Shown here in pieces: positions 34,161 through 41,795 of a stretch of 57,351 nucleotides of DNA (its first letter is position 1; each line of letters opens with the position of its first letter). A program made the position numbers and the translations under genes. The DNA comes from a virus. The stretch is taken from positions 1-57,351 of the IMG/VR virus record IMGVR_UViG_3300008116_000049. One strand, written 5' to 3'. Under the pieces are notes generated by a model, which did not search any database, had not been told where the DNA came from, and saw only the letters and a list, made by a program, of their open reading frames with translations.

Positions 34161-34496
34161 TTACGGATAATCAGTATTAATCCCCATGATCTCGCAGGCT
34201 TCGATTAATTTATCTATCCCCCCGAACCATCCGGCGGTAACATTAGAATGGCTCAACGTGCATCGGAGCTCTTCGATGAGGCATTCACCTCTACGCTCTT
34301 CTGTGTAGGCTTCTGGAGAAGGATATAATTCGCATTCCCAATCTCCTACTTGACGGTGAGTATCAATATCAAACTTTTTGTTATCAACCACTATATACTT
34401 TCGCCCGACTGATTTAATAGTTCCCCATGTACCATCCTCGTGGGGAATTACTGCCCATACCCTGGCCCCCTTTTTAATAAAGTCTTTTGGCAACAT
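34161..34496 (-). CDS. small conserved-type phage protein with SH3/KOW-like start
   Basis: 111 residues. AGAGGA lies 7 nt before the ATG. The first half (KKGARVWAVIPHEDGTW, GTIKSVGRKYIVVDNKKF) reads as a small beta barrel of the kind common in phage accessory proteins. The second half is acidic and helical. AT-rich compared with its neighbours. Only 4 nt separate its stop from the radical SAM start. Confidence 0.55.
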   Translation of the reverse strand: MLPKDFIKKGARVWAVIPHEDGTWGTIKSVGRKYIVVDNKKFDIDTHRQVGDWECELYPSPEAYTEERRGECLIEELRCTLSHSNVTAGWFGGIDKLIEACEIMGINTDYP

Positions 34497-34545
34497 TTGA
34501 TTTTCCTCTGGTAAATTAGTTTAGACGAGCTTTAGCTAGTGATAT

Positions 34546-35040
34546 CTAATTGCCCTTGTAAAAGAAGTCGCTAGCATACTCCATAACTGCTTTATTATCA
34601 ATCACATAACTGTAGTCATTATCACTACCGGTTAGGATAAAGCTATAGGGCGAGAATAGATAACGCATCATCATATTTTTATTAGCTACAATAGCATCGA
34701 GGAAGCCGTTCAACTCATTGGCATGATCCATGTAGCCGTCATTAAGACTTTCGTATTCGTCATATACTACATCCTCGGCAGTTACAGCAATACCCTCTGA
34801 TAGCAGGTAGAGTATCATGTCATAGGCGTCTTTCATCCTATCGTTAGCGGCGAAGCCCGTGTATAAATAACTGGCCTTGGCTGCTATAGAACTCAGGATA
34901 ATAGTATCAGAACCAAATTCGCCAATCTCGAAATGTATTAATTCAGGGATAGTAAGGCTAGTCTGACAGGGAATAGATATACTATGGGTGCTCGAACTAT
35001 TAGTTTCAAATACACCCTGACGGACTTGAATGCTAAGCAT
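34546..35040 (-). CDS. phage protein with the FETNSSSTHSI signature
   Basis: 164 residues. The N-terminus RQGVFETNSSSTHSISI is a signature I recognise from a widespread but uncharacterised family in large phages and some bacteria. The remainder is a mixed alpha/beta domain (LSSIAAKASYLYTGFAAND, MKDAYDMILYLLSEG). No known activity. The AAGAGG before the ATG fits a ribosome-binding site. Located upstream of the radical SAM genes in the same transcript. Confidence 0.65.
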   Translation of the reverse strand: MLSIQVRQGVFETNSSSTHSISIPCQTSLTIPELIHFEIGEFGSDTIILSSIAAKASYLYTGFAANDRMKDAYDMILYLLSEGIAVTAEDVVYDEYESLNDGYMDHANELNGFLDAIVANKNMMMRYLFSPYSFILTGSDNDYSYVIDNKAVMEYASDFFYKGN

Positions 35041-35121
35041 AGAAACCTCTTAAGAAATTGTAGATCTACTTACGACGGGTTGACACTAGTCTCGACAACA
35101 GAGGCACGACAGTGAGGGCTA

Positions 35122-35202
35122 TCAGGTTAAGTCATTAAACAATAAGCCAATTATTGTAATAAGAGCGAGAGCCAGCCCTATAACTAACGGTGCATTATCC
35201 AT
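35122..35202 (-). CDS. 26-residue membrane micropeptide
   Basis: A perfect GGGAGG lies 5 nt before the ATG at 35202. The peptide MDNAPLVIGLALALITIIGL ends LFNDLT. It is a single hydrophobic helix of about 18 residues with short polar ends, typical of tiny phage membrane peptides. The strong ribosome-binding site is the main evidence that it is translated. No homologue recognised. Confidence 0.6.
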   Translation of the reverse strand: MDNAPLVIGLALALITIIGLLFNDLT

Positions 35203-35261
35203 CTTAACCTCCCAGGATTATTAATAGTGATTTGACATTAACTCTAGTGGAATGGGGAGCG

Positions 35262-36063
35262 CTATCGTTTATCTGCGGCGAAGGCGCGTTGTGTTAGCTT
35301 AGCCATATCCCTAATAGCATCCCATCCTGCCTCACCATATTGAGATACAGCATATTGCTCAACAGCGAGTAGTATATCAGCTAACTCGCACTGCCTCAAT
35401 AACGAATTAGTGGCCTCGCGACACTCGAGCAACTCCTCGTATATCTTATCCAGCGTATTAACAAAATATTTAGGGATAGGACTAGAGTGATAGCCCGGCT
35501 GGAAGGAGTCATTAACTGCTATACTAAAGCGGGGCTCAGCTATACCAGTGCCATAGTACCACCAGTGGTCCTCATAAGAGCGCTTACCATAAGAACCCAG
35601 CTCTAGATTCAATGGGGTATAAATTATATCTGTCTCATTGTCACAACGCACAAACTTGAGATTATGTGGATTAATGTAATGTAGCATCCACTGGTATGCA
35701 TCACGACAGATAGTATCTTCAGTCATACCAGGCATACCCTTATACACGAATAACTCTAGTTTCATGAAGTAAGGGCGGCTATAATCATCATTATCCAGTG
35801 GACGAAAGCACGGCGTAATAGCTTGCAGTGCGTCACCTGCCTGATAATGTCCATTTATCGCATTATAGATGAAGGTCTGTTCTGCGCTACCTACCAGCAC
35901 AAAAGAGTCGTAACAGCTATAGGAGGCCTGACTGTTAGGCTCTGGTGAGGTTATAGAGCCGATATCGCGAGGGCACGACCCATTTTAGATCGACTATTCT
36001 ATAGCCCTTCTGTTTATAGTACTCCTGCGCTTCTACTAAATAGCGGTAATTAATAGTAAACAT
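35262..36063 (-). pseudogene. class II aminoacyl-tRNA-synthetase-like protein, split by a one-base frameshift
   Basis: Two frames together make one protein of about 266 residues. The first 42-codon frame (ATG at 36063) reads YLVEAQEYYKQKGYRIVDLK and WVVPS, then stops at 35935. The second, open from before 35900, reads ITSPEPNSQASYSCYDSF, VLVGSAEQTF, ITPCFRPLDND then RPYFMKLELF, LELGSYG and YYGTGIAEPRF. These resemble class II synthetase motif 2 (CFR...F.KLEL) and motif 3 (GTG...PRF), and I recall the whole pattern from an uncharacterised phage family. Removing A35970 on the plus strand (an extra T in GTGCCCTCGCGAT) joins them as WVVPRDIGSITSPE. It could be a sequencing error, a real mutation, or a programmed shift. 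The downstream frame alone has an internal GTG at 35900. Confidence 0.65.
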
Positions 36064-36067
36064 TTGA

Positions 36068-36409
36068 TTAGTCCTTAATTAATAGAACGTTTCTTTCTTG
36101 ATAATACGCTAGGCGGCCCTCGCAAAATTGAATTACAGAGCTAGGTTGAGCCTTAAGCACCTTTTCTACCTTGGCATTGTCAAAGAAGCGCACATCCTTA
36201 TTTATAAAGTTAGGAGATAATAGGTCGTTGATCTCTATGAAGATACGCGGAAGTAATTCAAGTAAAGAGGCGGGCGGCTCCTCCTCGATTACTCTCTCAC
36301 ATAGAGCTGCATCCATCTGACAGAGATACACATGGAATGGCTTATTAGGGTACTCTTTCATCAGATACTCTAGATTAAGACTAATAAGCATAGATAGGTT
36401 AGCAGACAT
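36068..36409 (-). CDS. hypothetical protein
   Basis: 113 residues, mostly helical (MLISLNLEYLMKEYPNKPFH, LLELLPRIFIEINDLL), ending in a basic segment. It overlaps the upstream gene by 11 nt and is followed after 4 nt by the aaRS-like gene. No family recognised. Confidence 0.55.
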   Translation of the reverse strand: MSANLSMLISLNLEYLMKEYPNKPFHVYLCQMDAALCERVIEEEPPASLLELLPRIFIEINDLLSPNFINKDVRFFDNAKVEKVLKAQPSSVIQFCEGRLAYYQERNVLLIKD

Positions 36410-36899
36410 TAAATAATCTCCTGTTAATATCAGATGATAGGAAGGCCTCTAACCAGACAGGGCGGGGCTCTATAAGATAACAGGCCCGCGCTGCGATAAG
36501 AGGATGATAGAAGTAAGGTAAAAACTCTAGCTGAGCTAGTGCCTCTATATGATGAGGCGTAGCTATACCTCTATGATCTAGTATACCCAGGGTAGGGTAG
36601 CGCTCGTGATATATATTTAGGTTATAGTTGTGCAGATACTCAGTAGTATCTAGACAGTACCAGGCAGCGCCAGAGCGGGGCCGCTCCATATCAGATAGGT
36701 AGCCTGTTATAATCGGCGGGCCCTCACTATCCTCACATAGATACTCTATGGCACGTCTATACATACGCCACTCCTGGGCCCAACTCGACTGTAGTGTTAT
36801 AGTAACAGCACTATAGCGGCCATCAGCGTAACGCCCTACATAATAGGGGTATATCATACAATCGCGAGCTGGTATACTCACGTGATAATTAGTCATCAC
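36399..36899 (-). CDS. hypothetical protein downstream of primase
   Basis: 166 residues, Tyr-rich (MIYPYYVGRYADGRYSAVTI), mixed alpha/beta, no membrane segment. The ATG pair overlaps the primase stop by 4 nt (ATGA), so the genes are coupled. Function unknown. Confidence 0.55.
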   Translation of the reverse strand: MMTNYHVSIPARDCMIYPYYVGRYADGRYSAVTITLQSSWAQEWRMYRRAIEYLCEDSEGPPIITGYLSDMERPRSGAAWYCLDTTEYLHNYNLNIYHERYPTLGILDHRGIATPHHIEALAQLEFLPYFYHPLIAARACYLIEPRPVWLEAFLSSDINRRLFNVC

Positions 36900-38089
36900 G
36901 ATCCAAATAGTAGAGAGGCATATTCAAGGGGCCCTAATTGATTATCTACATAAGGAGCCAGTAGCCCTAAGGGGGAATGAGTGGCAGTTAATACCCGCAA
37001 TATATCTACGTGATGACTAATGTCGGGCCCCCATTGAGCTAGTAAATCATCTACGAATAGTATGCGGTTAGCATTAATAGTATCAGCAGCATTAACGCGA
37101 GGCTCTGCTACCAACCACTCATTAATATCCTTATAATCAGCAACCATATACGTCATAAGCTCAGCTAATGGTAAGTTAATCTGCAGCTGAACTAGTTGAG
37201 GTATGATACGCACCCAGCTCTTATATACGCCAGCATGAGTAGGATGATCATCGCTATACTTATCTGAGTCGAATATAAATGTGATATGACGGAAGGGCTT
37301 GAATTTACTGGTGTGACATAATAGATACTCCAGACCCAATAACCCCACTACAGGTAAACCACGACCTACTAGTGATGTGGCATCAGGCGGGCCCTCAACT
37401 ATATATAGCTCGCGAGCTGGGTGCTTACTATACTCCTTAAGACAATGTTCTAGATAGAGATAGCGCTTACTATTAATAGCGGCCCGCGTATCCTTATAAC
37501 GGGGGGCCCTCTCACTACTACCTATATAGCGACCAACCATATGGACTAGATGACCTCGTGTATCTCGTATAGGGAATATAATGCGTTCCCTATAGTAATC
37601 CTCGCCGTCCTCCTTAATCAGACCCTCGCGGGCTAATGCCTCATGATCTATATCGAATTGACGTAGACCACCAGGAGGAGCATACCCTATACCAATACTA
37701 CGAGCTAGATCGAGAGACCAGCCCCGCCGTAGTATATAATCCTGAGCAGCAGGCGTAGTATCAAGATAATAGTGATAGGCCTCTAGCGCGCTCTCTAGTA
37801 CTATACTGCGAGCATCCATAACCTCGCGGGCCTGACGTATACCGGCGCGGGCCTCTAACTGTTGCATAGCCCCAGCATAATCAAGCTTAGTATGCCAACG
37901 CCAGGCATTAACCAGGCCCATACCTGCGTTCAACTCACAACTAGTCCTCCAGCACTTCATATAGTGCGGATATACACTCAGCTTACCGCGGCCCCCACAA
38001 GCAGGACAATCATTAGTACCATGCCGTAGATTTAGTAGCTCTGGTATAGTTAGCCGCTCCATTATCAGTTGTTCATTCTCTCTCGTCAC
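36896..38089 (-). CDS. dnaG: DnaG-type DNA primase
   Basis: 397 residues. The zinc site is Cys28-Ala-Cys31 ... Cys46 ... Cys51 (CPACGGRGKLSV, then MKCWRTSC). The RNA-polymerase core follows (WSLDLARSIGIGYAP, YRERIIFPIRDTRGHLV). The TOPRIM fold shows ELYIVEGPPDATSL with Glu232 and Asp236, and FIFDSDKYSDD with Asp274/Asp276. It makes RNA primers for lagging-strand synthesis. It is shorter than cellular DnaG (about 600) and lacks the helicase-binding domain; no DnaB-type helicase was found. The start is a GTG at 38089 inside the last acidic micro-ORF; an ATG 9 codons later is the alternative. Confidence 0.9.
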   Translation of the reverse strand: MTRENEQLIMERLTIPELLNLRHGTNDCPACGGRGKLSVYPHYMKCWRTSCELNAGMGLVNAWRWHTKLDYAGAMQQLEARAGIRQAREVMDARSIVLESALEAYHYYLDTTPAAQDYILRRGWSLDLARSIGIGYAPPGGLRQFDIDHEALAREGLIKEDGEDYYRERIIFPIRDTRGHLVHMVGRYIGSSERAPRYKDTRAAINSKRYLYLEHCLKEYSKHPARELYIVEGPPDATSLVGRGLPVVGLLGLEYLLCHTSKFKPFRHITFIFDSDKYSDDHPTHAGVYKSWVRIIPQLVQLQINLPLAELMTYMVADYKDINEWLVAEPRVNAADTINANRILFVDDLLAQWGPDISHHVDILRVLTATHSPLGLLAPYVDNQLGPLEYASLLFGS

Positions 38090-38144
38090 CGCTCTCCGTA
38101 TATTGTATGAATGCCCTATAATAACTAAGCTTGAACTTAAACAT
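38073..38144 (-). CDS. array unit A39, 23 codons, leader of primase
   Basis: MFKFKLSYYRAFIQY ends TESGDERE-stop. It keeps the YYR core and an acidic tail, and its tail codons overlap the primase GTG by 17 nt in another frame, the same junction logic as within the array. It may couple primase translation to the array. Confidence 0.4.
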   Translation of the reverse strand: MFKFKLSYYRAFIQYTESGDERE

Positions 38145-38190
38145 TAATACATATTGCCTGTTAATGGCAAGATGCTCGAGATAAGTGATG

Positions 38191-38325
38191 TCACTTACCC
38201 GTAGCCCATTCCATAAGAATATCTCGGTCAACATACCTCACCCACGTCATCCATACTTCCGTTCTTAAGGGATACCTTCGACATGGTTCAGGCCATATAT
38301 TTATATCTCGTCTATCGCGCCACAT
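38191..38325 (-). CDS. array-end micro-ORF A38, 44 residues
   Basis: MWRDRRDINIWPEPCRRY then PLRTEVWMTWVRYVDRD; very rich in Trp and Arg and unlike the acidic array products. AGAGGG lies just upstream and it begins 8 nt after A37 ends. A short inverted repeat follows at about 38157-38171. No family recognised. Confidence 0.4.
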   Translation of the reverse strand: MWRDRRDINIWPEPCRRYPLRTEVWMTWVRYVDRDILMEWATGK

Positions 38326-38333
38326 ATCGCCCT

Positions 38334-38504
38334 CTAATATAAATTGCATACTTCCAGTCTGTAATAAAACAAAGCAAGTTCGAAAGAATTACAATCATAA
38401 AACTTACGCATTAAGTGATATACCTCAATGGGGGGTTCAGGCATAAACATAGAGGCCTTCAGCTTATTGTGCAGAGTCCAATCGTTATGATTAATAGTAT
38501 TCAT
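38334..38504 (-). CDS. array unit A37, 56 residues
   Basis: MNTINHNDWTLHNKLKASMF, then MPEPPIE and FELALFYYRLEVCNLY. Canonical W-T-L-H-N-K-L subfamily, but the acidic tail is missing. The start overlaps A36 by 4 nt. Confidence 0.5.
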   Translation of the reverse strand: MNTINHNDWTLHNKLKASMFMPEPPIEVYHLMRKFYDCNSFELALFYYRLEVCNLY

Positions 38505-38662
38505 TCAAACAAACCTTTATGATTCAATCTAGAGTAAAACGAACCGACATGATTCCTGCTCATTAAATAAGAGCGGGTTACTAAGTAATTTGCAGGCTCA
38601 ATAAGTATAAAGGCCTTAAGCTTATTGTGTAGAGACCAATCATTAATCATAATCATCTTCAT
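38501..38662 (-). CDS. array unit A36, 53 residues (longer start at 38707 possible)
   Basis: Start motif MKMIMINDWSLHNKL, then LMSRNHVGSFYSRLNHK. The W-S-L-H-N-K-L / F-Y-S-R-L subfamily. A tandem duplication of ATGAAGATGATTTC gives several possible starts. No acidic tail; it overlaps A37 by 4 nt. Confidence 0.5.
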   Translation of the reverse strand: MKMIMINDWSLHNKLKAFILIEPANYLVTRSYLMSRNHVGSFYSRLNHKGLFE

Positions 38663-38723
38663 TGAAATCATCTTCATTGAAATAACCGCCCTTATGTATA
38701 ATGTCATCCTTACTCATTCTCAT

Positions 38724-38841
38724 CTAAAATGTGTTAGACAATTCACTTACCAGTCTATAGTAAAACTGGTCGACAGAGGTAATAAGTATAGAGGCCTTCA
38801 GCTTATTGTGCAGAATCCAAATATTACAATTTAGTCTTCAT
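38724..38841 (-). pseudogene. array unit A35, start frame broken
   Basis: The usual start frame reads MKTKL-stop. One base out, the normal body NIWILHNKLKASILIT, SVDQFYYRLVSEL is intact to a TAG at 38724. Loss of one or two bases after ATGAAGA explains it. It shows that units decay by small indels. Confidence 0.55.
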
Positions 38842-39016
38842 CGAAATAATTGTATAGCAGTCTATAGTAAAATTGATCTATAAAAGTAATAAGTATAGAG
38901 GCCTTGAGCTTATTGTCGATAGTCCAGTCGTAAAGCGAACCCAATTTGAAATAATCATTATTACACAGAACCCAATTATTATATAAAATCCAATAAGTAG
39001 AAATTCTCTTCATCAA
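38831..39016 (-). CDS. array unit A34, 61 residues
   Basis: MMKRISTYWILYNNWVL, then LYDWTIDNKLKASILI, DQFYYRLLYNYFDED. It seems to combine two unit N-termini (WILYNN and DWTIDNKL), with a normal core and acidic tail. The spacer 39017-39079 holds out-of-frame remains of another unit start. Confidence 0.5.
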   Translation of the reverse strand: MMKRISTYWILYNNWVLCNNDYFKLGSLYDWTIDNKLKASILITFIDQFYYRLLYNYFDED

Positions 39017-39079
39017 AACAAACCCTTATGATTCAATCTAGAGTAAAACGAACCGACCTTATTAAATAAGACCAGGTTA

Positions 39080-39346
39080 CTAAGTAATTTGCCCCAACGA
39101 AAGACTCAATAAGCATAGAGGCTTTTTATTATTTGTCTCAGTGGAAGGTTCAGTAATAAGTATAGAAGCTTTAAGCTTATTGTGTAGAGTCCAATCACAC
39201 AAACTCTTATGACCCAATCTAGAATAAAACAAACCGACATAGTACCTGCTCATTAAATAAGACCAGATACCATAATTTGCCTTAACGGAAGGCTCAATAA
39301 GCATAAAGGCCTCAAAGGTCCAATCATTAATCATAATCATCTTCAT
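39080..39346 (-). CDS. array unit A33, 88 residues (longer start 39364)
   Basis: MKMIMINDWTFEAFMLIEPS, LMSRYYVGLFYSRL, then a second CDWTLHNKLKASILITEPS. A fused double unit whose second half ends early (LSLGQIT), lacking F-Y-Y-R-L. It overlaps A32 by 20 nt. Confidence 0.5.
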   Translation of the reverse strand: MKMIMINDWTFEAFMLIEPSVKANYGIWSYLMSRYYVGLFYSRLGHKSLCDWTLHNKLKASILITEPSTETNNKKPLCLLSLSLGQIT

Positions 39347-39473
39347 CGAAATAACCGTCCTCATTTAGAATAATAAACCAATAAAACCGGGTTACTAAAT
39401 AATTTGCCCCAACGGAAAACTCAAGCATAGGGGCCTTAATAAGCTTATTGTGCAGAGACCAATCATTAATCAT
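39327..39473 (-). CDS. array unit A32, 48 residues
   Basis: MINDWSLHNKLIKAPML, VGANYLVTRFYWF then NEDGYFDEDDYD. The middle is deleted, so the F-Y-S-R-L motif is lost while both boundary motifs remain. It overlaps A31 by 8 nt. Confidence 0.5.
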   Translation of the reverse strand: MINDWSLHNKLIKAPMLEFSVGANYLVTRFYWFIILNEDGYFDEDDYD

Positions 39474-39648
39474 CTTCATCGAAATAATCATCTTTATATA
39501 GAATGTCGTATATCGCAGCTCTTAGTCTATAGTAAAACCCGCCGGTAGAGATAATAAGTGTACGGGCCTTTAACTTATTGTTGAGAGTCCAGTCGTAAAA
39601 CAAAGCAAGTTTAAAAACTTTACAATTAACCATCTTCATAAAATGCAA
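39466..39648 (-). CDS. array unit A31, 60 residues
   Basis: MKMVNCKVFKLALFYDWTLN, ISTGGFYYRLRAAIYDIL, KDDYFDEDD. Well preserved. It closely resembles A21 in the KLALFYDWT and GGFYYRL segments, suggesting block duplication. Confidence 0.55.
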   Translation of the reverse strand: MHFMKMVNCKVFKLALFYDWTLNNKLKARTLIISTGGFYYRLRAAIYDILYKDDYFDEDD

Positions 39649-39803
39649 CTCTTATGATTCAATCTAGAGTAAAACGAACCGACATAATACCTGCCCATTA
39701 AATAAGACTCGGTTACTAAGTAATTTGCCCCAACGGAAAACTCAATAAGCATAGAGGCCTCAAGCTTATTGTGCAGAGACCAATAATCATTAATCATCTT
39801 CAT
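39636..39803 (-). CDS. array unit A30, 55 residues (longer start 39863)
   Basis: MKMINDYWSLHNKLEASMLI, SVGANYLVTESYLMGRYY then VGSFYSRLNHK. The W-S-L-H-N-K-L / F-Y-S-R-L subfamily; the end lacks the acidic tail. It overlaps A29 by 14 nt. Confidence 0.5.
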   Translation of the reverse strand: MKMINDYWSLHNKLEASMLIEFSVGANYLVTESYLMGRYYVGSFYSRLNHKSCIL

Positions 39804-40068
39804 CGAAATAACCGTCCTCATATTCATCAAATTGGCCATCCTCAAGATAATAACCGCCCTCATCTAGAATATCATCTTTATCTAGGATGTTTTCTAACAT
39901 ATTTATCAATCTACAGTAAAACCGGAAGATAGAGCCGCAACACTTGCTTAGTTTAGGAGTATAAATCTCGAAACCCATCTCTTCATAATAATGAAACAAG
40001 CGCAAGGCATTGAGATAATCATTATTCAAAATCCAAGGTAACAGACAATCGTTAGAAACATTCTTCAT
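39790..40068 (-). CDS. array unit A29, 92 residues (longer start 40098)
   Basis: MKNVSNDCLLPWILNNDYLN, RLFHYYEEMGFEIYTPKL, FRFYCRLINMLENILDKDD then a repeated acidic end with FDEYEDGYFDEDD. The tail motif is expanded about threefold. It represents the YYE-M-G-E-x-Y-T/I-P-E-L subfamily. Confidence 0.55.
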   Translation of the reverse strand: MKNVSNDCLLPWILNNDYLNALRLFHYYEEMGFEIYTPKLSKCCGSIFRFYCRLINMLENILDKDDILDEGGYYLEDGQFDEYEDGYFDEDD

Positions 40069-40114
40069 TGAAATAACCGTCCTTATATAAAATATCATTC
40101 TTATTCATCCTCAT

Positions 40115-40300
40115 CTAGAATGTTATGTATAACACACTTACCAGTCTATAATAAAACTGGTCGACAGAGATAATAAGTATAGAGGTCTTCAACTTATTGT
40201 GCAGAGTCCGAAAGTAATTTGCCCCAACGGAAGGCTCAATAAGCATAGAAGCTCTAAGCTTATTGTTTAGAGTCCACCCTTCACATATAATCATCTTCAC
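40115..40300 (-). CDS. array unit A28, 61 residues
   Basis: MKMIICEGWTLNNKLRASML, VGANYFRTLHNKLKTSILI, DQFYYRLVSVLY. An in-frame fusion of the front of one unit to the body of another (TLNNKL then TLHNKL). Its acidic tail lies in a shifted frame just downstream (about 40050-40110). Confidence 0.5.
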   Translation of the reverse strand: MKMIICEGWTLNNKLRASMLIEPSVGANYFRTLHNKLKTSILIISVDQFYYRLVSVLYITF

Positions 40301-40346
40301 TAGAATAACCGTCCTTATGTATAAAGTAATCCTTATTCATTCTCAT

Positions 40347-40538
40347 CTAGAATGTGTTAGACAGTCTATAGTAAAACAGGTCTACAGAGGTAATAAGTAT
40401 AAAGGCCTTCAGCTTATTGTGCATAATAAAGGCAAATTTGAAAGATTTATAGCTTACTAAATCATTTATCTCAGCGAAAGACTCAGTAGTAAGTATAAGG
40501 TTATTATGTGTAATCCAATATTTAGAGATAGTGTTCAT
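40347..40538 (-). CDS. array unit A27, 63 residues (longer start 40556)
   Basis: MNTISKYWITHNNLIL, ESFAEINDLVSYKSFKF then MHNKLKAFILITSVDLFYYRL. Again two unit fronts joined. The acidic tail is out of frame, forming a 19-codon ORF ending SSEDDYM before A28. Confidence 0.45.
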   Translation of the reverse strand: MNTISKYWITHNNLILTTESFAEINDLVSYKSFKFAFIMHNKLKAFILITSVDLFYYRLSNTF

Positions 40539-40719
40539 TAAAGTAATCATCCTCATTTAGAATATCACTCTCATCTAGAGCGTTATATATAAAAGCCACT
40601 AGTCTATAGTAAAGCCGGTTGATAGAGCACTTGCTTAATTCAGGAATATGACTCTCGAGGCCCACATCCTCATAATAATAAAACAAGTAATTAAGCTTGT
40701 TACAACTAATTGCTCTCAT
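40522..40719 (-). CDS. array unit A26, 65 residues
   Basis: MRAISCNKLNYLFYYYEDVG, LESHIPELSKCSINRLYYRL, ALDESDILNEDDYFNEHYL. The YYYE / I-P-E-L subfamily, without the W-A-P motif. It overlaps A25 by 4 nt. Confidence 0.5.
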   Translation of the reverse strand: MRAISCNKLNYLFYYYEDVGLESHIPELSKCSINRLYYRLVAFIYNALDESDILNEDDYFNEHYL

Positions 40720-40919
40720 TGAAGTAATCGCCCCCCATTCAGAAAGCCATATATCCCAAATTCTCCCATTCTATAATAAAACCAGGCGAGTCCCCCAGGA
40801 CTATAAGCAAAATACAATTTACCTAATAATACCTGTAGGTCAACAGACGGATCAGTAATAGGTATAGGTATATTTAACCTATTACGTGGGGCCCATTTGC
40901 TACAATTAATTATCTTCAT
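40716..40919 (-). CDS. array unit A25, 67 residues (longer start 40937)
   Basis: MKIINCSKWAPRNRLNIPIP, ITDPSVDLQVLLGKLYFAYS, PGGLAWFYYRMGEFGIYGF. Nearly the same as A19 and A4, the D-L-Q-L-L-G-K-L-Y-F subfamily. It ends GGRLLQ instead of an acidic tail. Confidence 0.55.
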   Translation of the reverse strand: MKIINCSKWAPRNRLNIPIPITDPSVDLQVLLGKLYFAYSPGGLAWFYYRMGEFGIYGFLNGGRLLQ

Positions 40920-41115
40920 CGAAATAATCATCCTCATCTAGAATGTTATATAACACATCTCCTAATCTATGATAAAATACGTTGATAGGAACATGTAACT
41001 TGTTCAATTCAGGGATATAGACCTCGATACCCATGTTTTCATAGTAGTAACGATAAGACCATAGATGGTATTTTCTATTACGAGGAGCCCAATTATTACA
41101 ACTAATCATCTTCAT
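40906..41115 (-). CDS. array unit A24, 69 residues
   Basis: MKMISCNNWAPRNRKYHLWS, YRYYYENMGIEVYIPELNKL, FYHRLGDVLYNILDEDDYF then DEDN. All motifs present, making it one of the best preserved units. It overlaps A23 by 14 nt. Confidence 0.6.
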   Translation of the reverse strand: MKMISCNNWAPRNRKYHLWSYRYYYENMGIEVYIPELNKLHVPINVFYHRLGDVLYNILDEDDYFDEDN

Positions 41116-41293
41116 CGAAATAATCGTCCTTATCTAGAGCGCTATATAATCTAGAGTAGAACGAACGGACGTAGAACCTGCTTATTAAATAAAACCTAGG
41201 TACTAAGCCGGTTGTTCTAACGGAAGGCTCAATAAGCATAGAGGCTCTAAGCTTATTGTGTAGAGTCAACTCATCACATATAATAGTCTTCAT
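41102..41293 (-). CDS. array unit A23, 63 residues
   Basis: MKTIICDELTLHNKLRASML, LISRFYVRSFYSRLYSALD then KDDYFDEDD. L-H-N-K-L subfamily with complete ends. It overlaps A22 by 4 nt and A24 by 14 nt. Confidence 0.55.
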   Translation of the reverse strand: MKTIICDELTLHNKLRASMLIEPSVRTTGLVPRFYLISRFYVRSFYSRLYSALDKDDYFDEDD

Positions 41294-41496
41294 AAAAACA
41301 TACTCCTACCCAGTCTGAAGTAAAACAAAGATGTCGAAGCAGACACCCCCACCCAAAAAATACTGTAATGCGTAGCGAGGTTGAAATAATTATGATTATA
41401 ATACTTTCTTACATTTATATCAGTGGAAGGCTCTCTACTAGATATAGATACCCTAAGTTTGTTATTAAGCATAGGCCAATAACTAATCATCTTCAT
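41290..41496 (-). CDS. array unit A22, 68 residues (longer start 41514)
   Basis: MKMISYWPMLNNKLRVSISS, KYYNHNYFNLATHYSIFW then SLFYFRLGRSMFL. A diverged unit with W-P and L-N-N-K-L; acidic tail lost. Confidence 0.5.
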   Translation of the reverse strand: MKMISYWPMLNNKLRVSISSREPSTDINVRKYYNHNYFNLATHYSIFWVGVSASTSLFYFRLGRSMFL

Positions 41497-41638
41497 CGAA
41501 ATAATTATCCTCATATAGAATGTCGTATATCGTAGCTTTTAGTCTATAGTAAAACCCGCCGGTAGATAATAACTTTAGCTTATTCTTGGGAGTCCAGTCG
41601 TAAAACAAAGCAAGTTTGAAAACGTTACAATTAATCAT
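41483..41638 (-). CDS. array unit A21, 51 residues
   Basis: MINCNVFKLALFYDWTPKNK, LLSTGGFYYRLKATIYDIL, EDNYFDEDD. It lacks the PITDP segment but keeps both ends and F-Y-Y-R-L. Close to A31. Confidence 0.5.
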   Translation of the reverse strand: MINCNVFKLALFYDWTPKNKLKLLSTGGFYYRLKATIYDILYEDNYFDEDD

Positions 41639-41795
41639 CTTTATAGAATATATACTTATTTACTATGTCACATACCAGTCTATAATAAAATCGGTCGACA
41701 GCATAAAACCTTAATTCAGGAGTATAGGTATCGATATCCATACGCTCACAATAATAAAAGAAGTAATTAAGCTTGTTATAACTAATTGCCCTCAT
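41631..41795 (-). CDS. array unit A20, 54 residues
   Basis: MRAISYNKLNYFFYYCERMD, YTPELRFYAVDRFYYRLV, tail IFYKDD. The Y-T-P-E-L subfamily. It overlaps A19 by 4 nt and A21 by 8 nt. Confidence 0.5.
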   Translation of the reverse strand: MRAISYNKLNYFFYYCERMDIDTYTPELRFYAVDRFYYRLVCDIVNKYIFYKDD

